A stretch of DNA of 64,000 nucleotides from Rhodocyclales bacterium (GTDB lineage: Bacteria; Pseudomonadota; Gammaproteobacteria; Burkholderiales; Rhodocyclaceae), in contig JACRLX010000043.1 of the NCBI GenBank assembly GCA_016235165.1, positions 91,511-155,510 of the forward strand. Reading direction: 5' to 3'. A program made the translations under genes and the position numbers. The notes beneath the pieces are model-generated. The model saw only the letters and a program-made list of their open reading frames with translations, made no database searches and was not told where the DNA came from. Positions within the stretch are counted from its first letter, which is position 1, and every line of letters starts with the position of its first letter. Positions 40,346 through 49,421 of the stretch are shown here, piece by piece.

Positions 40346-41176
40346 CATCGCCTCGCCCAGGCGGATAGTCCGGGCAGGCTCCCAGTCCGGGGTGAAGGAC
40401 AGGGTGCCCTTCGGGAACAGCATGACCACCGTCGATCCGAGCAGGAAGCGACCCATTTCGGCGCCCTGTGCATAGCGCAGGCCCTGATCCTCATACCGCC
40501 ATTCGCGCAGCCGCCCGGGTCGCGGCGGGTTGACCACGCCATGCCAGACGGTCGCCATGCTGCCGACGATGGTGGCGCCGACCAGCACCATGACGAAGGG
40601 CCCCTGCTCACCCTCGAACACGCAAACCACGCGCTCGTTACGCGCAAACAGCCCGGGCACACCGCGCGCCGTCACCGGATTCACCGAAAACAGCGCGCCG
40701 GGCACGTGGATCATGCGCGTCAGCCGCCCGGCGCAGGGCATGTGGATGCGGTGGTAGTCCTTCGGGCTCAGGTAGAGGGTGGCAAAGCTGCCGTTCTCGA
40801 ATCGCGCCGCCAGCGCGGCATCGCCGCCCACCAGCGCCGTGGTCGTGTAGTCGTGGCCCTTGGCCTGGAAGATGCGATCTCGCTCGATGGCGCCGAACTG
40901 GCTGATCGCGCCATCCACCGGGCAGATGAAATCGGCAGCGGCCAGCGGGCGGGCGCCCGGCTTCAGCGGCCGGGTGAAAAACTCGTTGAAGCTGGCGTAA
41001 CTGGCGATGTCGGGGTTCGCCGCTTCGGCCATATTCACGCCGTAGCGGCCGACAAACCAGCGGATCACGGAAGTCGTCAGGCCGCCCGCCTCGGCCCTGG
41101 CGAAGGCGCCCGCCAGCGCGGTCAGCGCCTGCTTGGGCAGCAGGTATTGCGGCAGTACGGCAAGGCGGTCGGACAC
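40328..41176 (-). CDS. psd: Phosphatidylserine decarboxylase proenzyme
   Basis: 282 residues. The self-processing site L-G-S-T is in FLLGSTVVMLFPKG, where the Ser becomes the pyruvoyl group. FICPVDGAISQFG and KDYHRIHMPCAGRL hold the other catalytic residues (Asp and His). It makes phosphatidylethanolamine at the inner membrane. A possible -10 (TATAAT, 41210-41205 on the minus strand) lies within the loop of the upstream htpX terminator. Confidence 0.95.
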   Translation of the reverse strand: MSDRLAVLPQYLLPKQALTALAGAFARAEAGGLTTSVIRWFVGRYGVNMAEAANPDIASYASFNEFFTRPLKPGARPLAAADFICPVDGAISQFGAIERDRIFQAKGHDYTTTALVGGDAALAARFENGSFATLYLSPKDYHRIHMPCAGRLTRMIHVPGALFSVNPVTARGVPGLFARNERVVCVFEGEQGPFVMVLVGATIVGSMATVWHGVVNPPRPGRLREWRYEDQGLRYAQGAEMGRFLLGSTVVMLFPKGTLSFTPDWEPARTIRLGEAMGGSPR

Positions 41177-41190
41177 GTGGCTGGCCAGGA

Positions 41191-41225
41191 AAAAAAGGCC
41201 GCCGATTATAGCCGGCGGCCTTTTC
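41191..41225 (-). terminator. Rho-independent terminator of htpX
   Basis: GGCCGCCG (41197-41204) pairs with CGGCGGCC (41213-41220); on the minus strand the stem is followed by seven T residues (41197 downward). T residues also follow on the plus strand, so it may work both ways. The loop contains TATAAT on the minus strand, facing psd. Confidence 0.85.
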
Positions 41226-41255
41226 TGCCCGCGAGGCGGGTCTTGCCGAAGATAC

Positions 41256-42137
41256 TCAGCGCCCCTGTGCCTGTAGCGCGGCGATGCGCTGCTCCATGCT
41301 CGGGTGGCTGGCGAACAGCGCCATCCAGCTCGAACCGCCGGCGATGCCGGAACTGGCCAGACTCTTCGGCAACGGCTCGACGCTCATGCCGCCCAGGCGC
41401 GCCAAGGCGTTGATCATCGGGCGCGGCGAGCCCATCAGTTGCGCGGCGCCGGCGTCGGCACGGTATTCGCGCTGGCGCGAGAACCAGGCGACGATGACGC
41501 TGGCCAGGATGCCGAACAGGATGTCGCAGACGATCACGGTCACGGTATAGCCGATGCCGGGGCCGGACGATTCGGAATCGCCGCGGCGCAGGAAGCTGTC
41601 GACCAGGTAGCCGACGATGCGCGAGAGGAAGATGACGAAGGTGTTCACCACGCCCTGGATCAGGGTCAGCGTCACCATGTCGCCGTTGGCGACGTGGCTG
41701 ACCTCATGCGCCAGCACGGCCTCGACTTCCTCCCTGCTCATGCCCTGCAACAGGCCTGTGGACACGGCGACCAGCGAATTGTTCTTGGAAGGCCCGGTGG
41801 CGAAGGCATTCGGCTCGCCGTCATAAATGGCCACTTCGGGCATGGCGATGCCGGCCTTCCCAGCCTGCTTGCGCACCGTTTCGACCAGCCAGAACTCGGT
41901 CGAGTTGGAGGGGTTGTCAATGATGCGGGCGCCGGTGGACCACTTGGCCATCATCTTCGACATGAACAGCGAGATGAAGGAACCGCCGAAGCCCATGATC
42001 GCCGCGAACGCCAGCAGCATGCCGAGGTTGAGGCCGTTGGCATGGAGGAACTTGTTCACGCCGAGCACGCTGGCGGCGATCGACAACACCAGCATCACGG
42101 CGATGTTGGTGACGAGGAACAGTACGATGCGTTTCAT
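41256..42137 (-). CDS. htpX: Membrane zinc protease HtpX
   Basis: 293 residues. Two N-terminal membrane segments ([20 protein letters not shown] and a second) are followed by the M48 zinc site [10 protein letters not shown], two more hydrophobic segments and the third ligand in [12 protein letters not shown]. It degrades misfolded membrane proteins in the inner membrane. I chose the start at 42137, where the family begins; the longer frame to 42215 has no support. Confidence 0.95.
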   Translation of the reverse strand: MKRIVLFLVTNIAVMLVLSIAASVLGVNKFLHANGLNLGMLLAFAAIMGFGGSFISLFMSKMMAKWSTGARIIDNPSNSTEFWLVETVRKQAGKAGIAMPEVAIYDGEPNAFATGPSKNNSLVAVSTGLLQGMSREEVEAVLAHEVSHVANGDMVTLTLIQGVVNTFVIFLSRIVGYLVDSFLRRGDSESSGPGIGYTVTVIVCDILFGILASVIVAWFSRQREYRADAGAAQLMGSPRPMINALARLGGMSVEPLPKSLASSGIAGGSSWMALFASHPSMEQRIAALQAQGR

Positions 42138-42265
42138 TGTTTTCTCCCGAAAAGGACACATCCGGAACGGCGCGGCGACGGACATTGTGCCGCATGCGCA
42201 ATCCAGATGCGGCAATTCTAGGAAAATTCAAGCTTCCAACAAAGCGAACAAAACATCAGCTTGAC

Positions 42266-42280
42266 TTCGTAAAATACGAA
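42266..42280 (+). promoter_or_regulatory. Palindrome before the LysR-type regulator start
   Basis: TTCGTA-AAA-TACGAA ends one base before the ATG at 42282. Position and symmetry suggest an autoregulatory site. The rest of 42138-42281 is the divergent upstream region of htpX and this gene. Confidence 0.4.
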
Positions 42281-42281
42281 A

Positions 42282-43193
42282 ATGAAAAACACCGCGCTGA
42301 ACTTCCACCACTTGCGTTACTTCTGGGTCGTGGCCCACGAAGGCAGTCTCACGCGTGCGGCCGAACGCCTGGGTGTCGCGGTACAGACCATCAGTGCCCA
42401 GCTGACCCGACTCGAACAGGACCTGGGCAAATCCCTGCTGGCCCCCCAGGGCCGGCGCCTGGTGCCGACCGAGGCCGGGCGCCTGGCCCTGAACTATGCC
42501 GACCAGATCTTCCAGCTTGGCGAACGCATGGGCGCGGCCTTGCGCGAGGCGGACGCGGCGAACACGCTGCCCCTGGCGGTGGGCATTTCCGATGCGCTGC
42601 CCAAGCTGATCGCCTACCGCCTGATGGAAGCCGTGTTCCTCCTGCCCCAGGCGGTAAGACTGATCTGCCGCGAAGGCGAATTCGATACCCTGCTCGCGGA
42701 GCTCGCGCTGCATCGACTCGACGTGGTGCTCACCGACCGGCCGGCGCCGCACGGCGGCAACCTCAAGGTCTTCAGTCATGCCCTGGGTGAATTCGAGATC
42801 ACGCTTTACGGCGCCCCCGAACTGGCTAGCCGCTACCGCAGTGGTTTTCCCAGCAATCTGGACGGCGCGCCGCTCTTGCTGCCGACCAGGGGCAACGCCC
42901 TGCGCGGGCAAATCGAGCGCTGGCTGGAAACCCACGACGTGGCGCCGCGCATCGTCGGCGAGTTCGAGGACAGCGCCCTGCTTACCACCTTCGGTCGCGC
43001 CGGCATCGGGCTCTTCCCGGCGCCGTCGGTGCTGGGCGACGAAATCGCCGCGCAACTGGGTGCCGAACCGGTCGGCCTGCTGGCCGAGGTCAGCGAACAG
43101 TACTACGCGATATCCAACGAGCGGCGCATCCGCCATCCGGCGGTGGAGGCGATCCGCAAGGCGCCGGTAAGCTGGAGCCCGCCGGGCGCCTGA
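42282..43193 (+). CDS. nhaR: LysR-family regulator, NhaR type
   Basis: 303 residues. The N-terminal winged helix HHLRYFWVVAHEGSLTRAAERLGVAVQTIS is typical of LysR regulators and closely follows NhaR (LNFHHLRYFW). A substrate-binding domain follows. NhaR activates sodium/proton antiporter genes in response to Na+. The convergent neighbour is a NhaD-type antiporter, four bases from its stop, which supports the assignment. Confidence 0.82.
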   Translation: MKNTALNFHHLRYFWVVAHEGSLTRAAERLGVAVQTISAQLTRLEQDLGKSLLAPQGRRLVPTEAGRLALNYADQIFQLGERMGAALREADAANTLPLAVGISDALPKLIAYRLMEAVFLLPQAVRLICREGEFDTLLAELALHRLDVVLTDRPAPHGGNLKVFSHALGEFEITLYGAPELASRYRSGFPSNLDGAPLLLPTRGNALRGQIERWLETHDVAPRIVGEFEDSALLTTFGRAGIGLFPAPSVLGDEIAAQLGAEPVGLLAEVSEQYYAISNERRIRHPAVEAIRKAPVSWSPPGA

Positions 43194-43197
43194 GCGC

Positions 43198-44478
43198 TTA
43201 CTGGTAGCCGGGCGAACCGATCGCAGGAGTCGGCGCCGGAGCCACGGCGGCCGGAGCCGCCGCAGGGACGGAAGTCTTGGAAATGTTCTCCGGATGGTAG
43301 CCAATCAAGGCCAGCATCACGAGAAAGCCGGCCACGTAGGCGACCGCCACATGCCAGCCGTGCTTCAGCCACTGGCCGACCGACTTGGCCTCCGGGTACA
43401 TGTTGGACAGCGCGACCCCGGCCGAGGAACCGAACCAGATCATCGAGCCGCCGAAGCCGACCGCGAAGGCAAGGAAGCCCCAGTCGTAGCCATCCTGTTT
43501 GAGTGCCAGCGCGGTGAGCGGGATATTGTCGAACACGGCGGAGACGAAGCCAAGGCCGAAGGCCGTCTGCCAGGAAGGCGCCGGCAGCGATTCGACCGGC
43601 ATCATCGAGGCGGTGGTCACCAGGAACACCAGGAACAGGCTGCCCTTGACCGACTCGCCGACCACTTCCCAGTCGTGGCGCCGCACCGGGATGGTGACCA
43701 GGATCGCCACCCAGACCGCCGCGCCAAGGAAAGGGAAGGCGCTGGCCTGCTCGGGGAACTTCGAATTGACCACGATGTTGGTCGCCATGGCGAACACCAG
43801 GATCAGCGCGACGATGAAGATCCGCGCCCAATCGACATGCGTATGCTCGTGCGAGTGCTTGAGGATGGGCGAATAGGCATGCTGCTGCTTGGCGGCGAAA
43901 TAACCCGAGATGCACAGCGCCACCGCCGAGGCGATGATCGCCTCGAACACCTGGCCCGGCCGCACGCCGGCGATCCACATCAGCGTGGTTGTCGTGTCGC
44001 CGACCACCGAGAAGGCGCCGCCGGCGTTCGAGGCGGCGACGATCGCGGCCAGGTAGCCGATATGCACCTTGGCCTTGAACAGCTGGTGCGCCATGGCGCC
44101 GCCGATCATCGCCGCGGCGATGTTGTCGAGGAAGCTGGAAATCACCCAGACCATGGCCAGCAGGACGAAGGCGCCCTTCCAGTCGTCGGGCAGGTACTTG
44201 GGCAGGATCACCGGCACATGGCTCTTTTCGAAATGCCGCGCCAGGATGGCGAAGCCAAGCAGCAGTGCCAGCAGGTTGGCCAGGGTCACCCACTCGTGTC
44301 CGAGGTGGCCGACGAAGCCGACTATGCCCGGCCCGGTCTTGAAGCCGGTGACGGCGATCTTGTACAGGGCAACGGCAGTAATGCCGGTTAGCGCGACGTA
44401 GAAGGTCTGGTTGTGGAACAGCGCGACGCCGAGCAGGGTCAGCGCGAACAGGATGAATTCGATCGGTATGCCGAACAT
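43198..44478 (-). CDS. nhaD: NhaD-type sodium/proton antiporter
   Basis: 426 residues, about eleven to twelve membrane segments in the ion transporter superfamily. SNAGGAFSVVGDTTTTLMWIAG and AVFDNIPLTALALKQDGYDW are the re-entrant parts conserved in NhaD. The cytoplasmic loop is His-rich (HSHEHTHVDW). The C-terminus is a repeat-derived tail (family A copy 15, APAPTPAIGSP). It exports Na+ in exchange for H+. Confidence 0.88.
   Translation of the reverse strand: MFGIPIEFILFALTLLGVALFHNQTFYVALTGITAVALYKIAVTGFKTGPGIVGFVGHLGHEWVTLANLLALLLGFAILARHFEKSHVPVILPKYLPDDWKGAFVLLAMVWVISSFLDNIAAAMIGGAMAHQLFKAKVHIGYLAAIVAASNAGGAFSVVGDTTTTLMWIAGVRPGQVFEAIIASAVALCISGYFAAKQQHAYSPILKHSHEHTHVDWARIFIVALILVFAMATNIVVNSKFPEQASAFPFLGAAVWVAILVTIPVRRHDWEVVGESVKGSLFLVFLVTTASMMPVESLPAPSWQTAFGLGFVSAVFDNIPLTALALKQDGYDWGFLAFAVGFGGSMIWFGSSAGVALSNMYPEAKSVGQWLKHGWHVAVAYVAGFLVMLALIGYHPENISKTSVPAAAPAAVAPAPTPAIGSPGYQ
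43227..43250 (+). repeat. Family A motif copy 15, at the end of nhaD
   Basis: GGAGTCGGCGCCGG-AGCC-ACGGCGG, the C variant of block 1. It encodes the Pro/Ala tail of the antiporter. Confidence 0.65.
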
Positions 44479-44569
44479 GGGTTCCCCCTTGATTATCCGG
44501 CCGATTATAGTGAAGCCCCGGCATTGGAGGGGTCGGTTATAGTTATCGCGTCATTCCGGGAGCGCCCAC

Positions 44570-45064
44570 GTGCCGAGAATATTCCGCTGCCTGTTGTCCG
44601 CCACCTTGATCGCCCTGGCCGCATCCGCGCCGGCGCAGGAATCGATCGCGCTCTCTTCCGGTCAGTCGCTCTACCTGGCGATCTATTCCCATCTTTATCA
44701 CGGCGACGTGCACCCCAAGACCGGCAAGCCCTCGGAAACCCTGGTGTCCACCCACGTCAGCATCCGCAACACGGACCCCGCGACGGCGCTGAAGGTACTC
44801 GGTGCGCGCTACTACAACACCGAGGGCAAGCTCCTGCGCGAATTCCTGCCGCGGCCGCAGAGCATCCCGCCGCTGGGTACTTACGAGCTCTACGTGCCCC
44901 GCTCCGATTCCTCGGGTGGCTCGGGCGCCAATTTCATCATCGACTGGACAGCCGAAAAACCGATCAACCCGCCCATCGTCGAGGCCCTGCACGCCGACAT
45001 CCGCGAAGCGCGCACCCTGCTGTTTGTCACCACGGCGCGGCCGATCCAGGCGCCGAAGAAGTAG
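44570..45064 (+). CDS. Secreted DUF3124 protein
   Basis: 164 residues with a signal peptide (RCLLSATLIALAASAPAQES). The mature part, SLYLAIYSHLYHGD, LVSTHVSIRNTDP and SGANFIIDWTAEKP, matches DUF3124, a periplasmic beta-sandwich-like family of unknown role. The start is GTG 44570. It is divergent to nhaD; the 91 bases between hold two TATAGT sequences that could be -10 boxes. Confidence 0.7.
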   Translation: MPRIFRCLLSATLIALAASAPAQESIALSSGQSLYLAIYSHLYHGDVHPKTGKPSETLVSTHVSIRNTDPATALKVLGARYYNTEGKLLREFLPRPQSIPPLGTYELYVPRSDSSGGSGANFIIDWTAEKPINPPIVEALHADIREARTLLFVTTARPIQAPKK

Positions 45065-46111
45065 CTACTCCCCGTCCATCAGGAACAGCGCCGACTCGAT
45101 CTCGAAGCGGCCATGCGGCGAGGCCATGGCGATCAGCGTGTGGCCGGGCTCGACGACGAAGTCGAGCGGCGGATTGAAGCGCCAGTCGTTCCCGGTGCGC
45201 ACCGCGAGCAGGATGTAGCTTTCGCCGCGCAGGGCCAGTTCGCCGAGCCGCTTGGGCAGGAAATTCGCCGGCACGTCGATTTCCTCGACGCGCAGCTTGT
45301 GCTCGGTGCGCAACATTTCGTCGAGGAAACTTACCACCTGCGGGCGGATCATGGCCGAGGCGATGCGCATGCCGCCGGTGAAGTTGGGCGAAACGATGGC
45401 GTCGGCGCCCGCCTTGCGCATCTTCTCGACGTTGCGCATCTCGTTGCAGCGCGCCACCACGCGCACCTGTGGCGCCAGTTGCTTGGCGGTCAGGGCGATC
45501 ATCAGGTTGCGGCTGTCGTCGCCGGTAATCGCGAAAACGCCCTTTGCCCCGTCGATGTTGGCCTCCAGCAAGACATCGTCATCGACCGCGTCGCCGTGGA
45601 GGTAGAGCAGGCCCGGGCGCTTCTCGGCCTGGGCTTCGAGCTGCTCCAGCCTCTCGTCGATGGCTATGTAGTGGCGATTGGTGGCCTCCAGCTCCTGGGC
45701 GACATTGCGCCCGACGCGGCCGAAGCCGCAGAGGATGTAATGGCCGTGCAGCTTCTTCATGCTCTTTTCCATGCGCCGTCTCCGCATCGATTTGTCGAAG
45801 TCACTGGCCAGCACCAGGGCCGTGACGCTCGAAAAAAAATAGGTCATCACCGAAATGCCGGCGAAGGCGATGACCATGGTGAAGATTTCGGTCTCCGGCC
45901 GGCGCCAGATTTCCACCCCGGCGCCGTAGCCTATCGTGGCGACCATCAGGAAGGTCATGTAGACGGCATCGAGCCATCCCGTGTCGGCGCCGCCCAGATG
46001 CTTGTAGCCGAGGGTGCCGACAACCATGACGATGGCGAACAGGCCAAGCGCAATGGCGATCGAGAGCCGCGCGCGGCCAAAGACATCGTCGGTATTGCCG
46101 TCGGAAATCAC
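45065..46111 (-). CDS. Potassium channel with cytoplasmic RCK domain
   Basis: 348 residues. Two membrane segments flank the selectivity filter VATIGYGAG. The RCK part follows (HGHYILCGFGRVGRNVAQEL, a Rossmann nucleotide site; YLHGDAVDDDVL), with a TrkA-C-like end (LGELALRGESYILLAVR). It is likely a ligand-gated K+ channel of the Kch/MthK type in the inner membrane. Divergent from a CPA2 antiporter that also has a TrkA-N domain. Confidence 0.9.
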   Translation of the reverse strand: MISDGNTDDVFGRARLSIAIALGLFAIVMVVGTLGYKHLGGADTGWLDAVYMTFLMVATIGYGAGVEIWRRPETEIFTMVIAFAGISVMTYFFSSVTALVLASDFDKSMRRRRMEKSMKKLHGHYILCGFGRVGRNVAQELEATNRHYIAIDERLEQLEAQAEKRPGLLYLHGDAVDDDVLLEANIDGAKGVFAITGDDSRNLMIALTAKQLAPQVRVVARCNEMRNVEKMRKAGADAIVSPNFTGGMRIASAMIRPQVVSFLDEMLRTEHKLRVEEIDVPANFLPKRLGELALRGESYILLAVRTGNDWRFNPPLDFVVEPGHTLIAMASPHGRFEIESALFLMDGE

Positions 46112-46125
46112 GTATGCGTTTGGGC

Positions 46126-46149
46126 GCCGTCCCGGCGGCGCCGACTCTC
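46126..46149 (-). repeat. Family A motif copy 16, intergenic
   Basis: GAGAGTCGGCGCCGC-CGGG-ACGGCGC. It lies between the divergent channel and antiporter genes, within the presumed promoter region. Confidence 0.65.
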
Positions 46150-46206
46150 CCTGATGATTTGATTTTACTCACGAAGCCATCCACTTCGGGCGGCTATCAT
46201 TGGCCC

Positions 46207-47943
46207 ATGCACCAAGCCCTGCTTGCCATCCTGCTGCTGCTGACCGCTGCGGTCGCCACCGTCGCCGTGATGCGGCGCTTCCACCTGCCGTCGATGCTGG
46301 GCTACCTTGCCATCGGCATGGCGCTGGGTCCGCACGGCTTTGCGCTGCTGGCGGAAAGCGCGGCAGTCGAAAGCTTTGCCGAATTCGGCGTGGTCTTCCT
46401 GATGTTCAGCATCGGCCTGGAGTTCAGCCTCAAGCGCTTGCAGGCGATGCGCAGCCTGGTGTTCGGCTTCGGCCCGGCGCAGATGGCGCTGACCGCCCTC
46501 GGTACCGGCCTGGTGACCTGGTTAGGCTACGGCCAGGGCTGGCGCAGCGGGGTGGCGGTCGGCCTGGCGGTGGCGATGTCCTCCACCGCCATCGTCGCGC
46601 GCATGCTCTCCGACCGCTTCGACCTGCATTCGCGCTCCGGTCGCCAGACCATGGGCGTGCTGCTGTTCCAGGACCTCGCCGTGGCCCCCTGCCTGATCCT
46701 GCTGCCGGCACTGGCCACCACCGGCGAAGACCTGTGGCGCTCGCTGACGATCGCCGCCGCGCAAACCGTGGCCGTGCTGGCGCTGCTGATCTGGGTCGGC
46801 CAGCGCCTGATGGGGCGCATCTACGACGCCGCCGCCGCCGTGCGCTCGAACGAGGTACTGGTGCTGACCACGCTGTGGATCGTGGTCGGCCTCTCCTTCC
46901 TCACCGCGCGCAGCGGCCTGTCCCTGGCGCTGGGCGCCTTCGTCGGCGGCATGCTGATTTCGGAGACGGTCTATCGCCATCACGTCGAGGCCGACATCCG
47001 GCCCTTCCGCGACATCCTGCTCGGCCTGTTCTTCGTCACTGTGGGCATGAACCTCGATGTCGGCTATGTGCTGGGCAATGCCCACAAGCTGCTGCTCGCC
47101 GTCCTGTTGTTGGTCGGCGGCAAGGCCCTGGTCGTGCTGCTGATCACGCGCATCGCGCGAACGCCGCTGACGGCCGGCCTGCGCACGGCAGCGCAGTTAG
47201 CCCAGGCCGGCGAGTTCGGCCTGGTGCTGATCGAACTCGCCCACCGCTCGCAACTGGTGGCCGACGACGTCTACCAGATCACGCTCTCGGCCATGCTGCT
47301 GTCGATGTTCCTCGCCCCCTTCCTGATCAACCGCGCGGCGCGGCTTTCCGGCGACCTCGGGCGCGGCGACTGGGCGCACAAGGCCACCGTGATCCACGAC
47401 ATCGCGGTGCACAGCATGAGCCTCGGCGAACACGTGCTGCTTTGCGGCTATGGCCGCACCGGGCAGCGCATCGCCGAATTCCTGGCCATCGAGAAAATTC
47501 CCTTCCTCGCCCTCGACGTCGACCCGCAACGCATCGCCGAAGCGCAGGCCAGGGGCATCAATGTGGTGTTCGGCAATGCCGACCGGCGCGAGGTGATGCA
47601 GGCCGCCGGCCTGGCGCGGGCGCGGGCCGTCGTGATCACCTATCCCGACACGCACTCGGCCGAACGCGCCTTGCGCATCGTGCGCCAGACCCGGCCCGAG
47701 ATCCCCGTGGTGATACGCACCGCCGACGACAAGGACACCGCGCGCCTCAAGGCCGCCGGTGCCACCGAGGTGATTCCCGAGGTGCTCGAAGGCAGCCTGC
47801 TGATCGCCGCCGAAACCCTGGTCCAGGCCGGCATTCCGATGAGCCAGGCGATCCAGCACGTGCGCGCCGCGCGCGCCGAACGTTACGCCTCGCTGCGCGA
47901 TTTCTACCAGCCTGACGAGGGAAGGCCCAGGAAACCCTCTTAA
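46207..47943 (+). CDS. CPA2-family K+/H+ antiporter with TrkA-N domain (KefB/YbaL-like)
   Basis: 578 residues. About twelve membrane segments (for example MLGYLAIGMALGPHGFALLA and GRQTMGVLLFQDLAVAPCLI, the latter containing the conserved Gln-Asp) precede a Rossmann domain (HVLLCGYGRTGQRIAEFLAI). Such proteins exchange K+ for H+ in stress. ATG 46207 starts the conserved membrane part; the frame open to 46114 would include family A copy 16 and is rejected. Confidence 0.9.
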   Translation: MHQALLAILLLLTAAVATVAVMRRFHLPSMLGYLAIGMALGPHGFALLAESAAVESFAEFGVVFLMFSIGLEFSLKRLQAMRSLVFGFGPAQMALTALGTGLVTWLGYGQGWRSGVAVGLAVAMSSTAIVARMLSDRFDLHSRSGRQTMGVLLFQDLAVAPCLILLPALATTGEDLWRSLTIAAAQTVAVLALLIWVGQRLMGRIYDAAAAVRSNEVLVLTTLWIVVGLSFLTARSGLSLALGAFVGGMLISETVYRHHVEADIRPFRDILLGLFFVTVGMNLDVGYVLGNAHKLLLAVLLLVGGKALVVLLITRIARTPLTAGLRTAAQLAQAGEFGLVLIELAHRSQLVADDVYQITLSAMLLSMFLAPFLINRAARLSGDLGRGDWAHKATVIHDIAVHSMSLGEHVLLCGYGRTGQRIAEFLAIEKIPFLALDVDPQRIAEAQARGINVVFGNADRREVMQAAGLARARAVVITYPDTHSAERALRIVRQTRPEIPVVIRTADDKDTARLKAAGATEVIPEVLEGSLLIAAETLVQAGIPMSQAIQHVRAARAERYASLRDFYQPDEGRPRKPS

Positions 47944-48000
47944 GCGGGAGTTAAGCCGGCCGCTTCAGGATGTGCGCCATCGACATCCCTGGAGACCGAA

Positions 48001-48387
48001 ATGCGTACATCCCTGCTGATCGCGGCAATCTTCATCGCCGCATCCGGCGCCGGCCGCGCCGAAACCCCGCGCGACTTCCTGACCCGCTTCGAAAAGGAGG
48101 CCGGCACTGCCGCCTCCGCCGAGCGTGGCGCGCGCTTCTTCACCGCCCGGCACGGCGGCGAATGGAGTTGCGCTTCCTGCCATACCGAACGCCCGACCCA
48201 GGCCGGTCGCCACGCCAAGACCGACAAGCCGATCTCGGCCTTGGCGCCCAGCGCCAACGGGGAACGCTTTACCGACGCGGCCAAGGTCGACAAATGGTTC
48301 CGCCGCAATTGCAACGACACCATGAATCGCGCCTGCACCGCCCAGGAAAAGGCCGACGTGATCGCCTGGCTGCTGAGCTTCAAGTGA
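48001..48387 (+). CDS. Periplasmic DUF1924 c-type cytochrome
   Basis: 128 residues with a signal peptide (MRTSLLIAAIFIAASGAGRA) and one heme site (SCASCHTERP). DKPISALAPSANGERFTD and KVDKWFRRNCNDTM match DUF1924. GGAGA precedes the ATG. It is the first of three redox genes (DUF1924, diheme cytochrome, b561) that form a typical small electron-transfer unit. Confidence 0.88.
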   Translation: MRTSLLIAAIFIAASGAGRAETPRDFLTRFEKEAGTAASAERGARFFTARHGGEWSCASCHTERPTQAGRHAKTDKPISALAPSANGERFTDAAKVDKWFRRNCNDTMNRACTAQEKADVIAWLLSFK

Positions 48388-48399
48388 ATGGAGAACGCC

Positions 48400-48864
48400 G
48401 TGAAAACCCACCTCACCCTTGCCGCCCTGCTCGCCACGCTGACCCTCCCGGCCCTGGCCGACCGCCTGCCGGTACCAAATCATCCGCTCTACCGGGAGGA
48501 ATGCGGCAGTTGCCATCTCGCCTATCCGCCGCAACTGCTTGACGCGCATTCCTGGCTGCAAGTCATGAACGGGCTGGACAAGCACTTCGGCTCCGACGCC
48601 AGCCTGGATGAAAAGCGCCGCGCCGCCATCGCCGACTTTCTCGGCAGGAATGCCGGCGGCCGCAAGACCGGCGTCACCGCCGATGCCAAGGGACAGCCGC
48701 TGCTGCGCATCAGCGACACCGCCTACTTCCAGCGCAAACACCGCGAGGTCGATGCTTCGGTGTGGAAACGCCCCGCGATCAAGAGTCCGGCCAACTGTGC
48801 CGCCTGCCATGTGAATGCCGCCGCCGGAGACTACAGCGAACGCTCGATCAGGATTCCCAAGTGA
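48400..48864 (+). CDS. Diheme c-type cytochrome
   Basis: 154 residues with a signal peptide (MKTHLTLAALLATLTLPALA) and two heme-binding sites, CGSCHLAYPP and CAACHVNAAAG. I prefer the GTG at 48400, seven bases after GGAGA, over the ATG at 48388, which would place the basic end of the signal peptide internally. It is likely a periplasmic partner of the b561 protein encoded next. Confidence 0.85.
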   Translation: MKTHLTLAALLATLTLPALADRLPVPNHPLYREECGSCHLAYPPQLLDAHSWLQVMNGLDKHFGSDASLDEKRRAAIADFLGRNAGGRKTGVTADAKGQPLLRISDTAYFQRKHREVDASVWKRPAIKSPANCAACHVNAAAGDYSERSIRIPK

Positions 48865-48872
48865 GGACCGTC

Positions 48873-49421
48873 ATGCCATCCACAAGCCAAACTGTGCGGG
48901 TCTGGGACTTGCCCACCCGCCTCTTCCACTGGTCGCTGGCGGCCAGTTTCCTGGTCGCCTTCATCACCGCCGAATCCGAAAAGTGGCGCGACATCCACGT
49001 CCTCGCCGGCTACGGCCTGGCCGGGCTGATTGCCTTCCGCGTCCTGTGGGGCTTCGTCGGCAGCCGCCATGCACGCTTTGCCGACTTCCTGCCCACGCCG
49101 GGCAAGGTAGTCGCCTACCTTGAGTCCCTGCTCGCCGGCCGCCCGCGGCATTACCTCGGCCACAATCCGGCCGGCGCGGTGGCGATCTTCCTGCTGCTGG
49201 CCGGCGGCCTGATTGTCGCCGCCAGCGGCTACGCCACCTACAACGAGATCGGCGGCCATCTCCTGGAGGAAGTGCACGACGTAGCTGCCAATGGCATGAT
49301 GGCGCTGGTCATCATCCATCTTGCCGGGGTGGTGGTCAGCAGTTGGCTGCACCACGAGAACTTGGTAAAAGCCATGATCACCGGCCGCAAGCAAACCCAC
49401 CATGAGAATCCTGCTGGTTGA
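48873..49421 (+). CDS. Cytochrome b561-family membrane protein
   Basis: 182 residues, four membrane helices. Heme-ligand histidines are in LFHWSLAAS, DIHVLAGYGLAG, EEVHDVAANG and VIIHLAGVVVSS. It would move electrons between quinol and the periplasmic cytochromes encoded upstream. GAGGA precedes ATG 48873. The 3' end overlaps the response-regulator gene by 20 bases. Confidence 0.88.
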   Translation: MPSTSQTVRVWDLPTRLFHWSLAASFLVAFITAESEKWRDIHVLAGYGLAGLIAFRVLWGFVGSRHARFADFLPTPGKVVAYLESLLAGRPRHYLGHNPAGAVAIFLLLAGGLIVAASGYATYNEIGGHLLEEVHDVAANGMMALVIIHLAGVVVSSWLHHENLVKAMITGRKQTHHENPAG

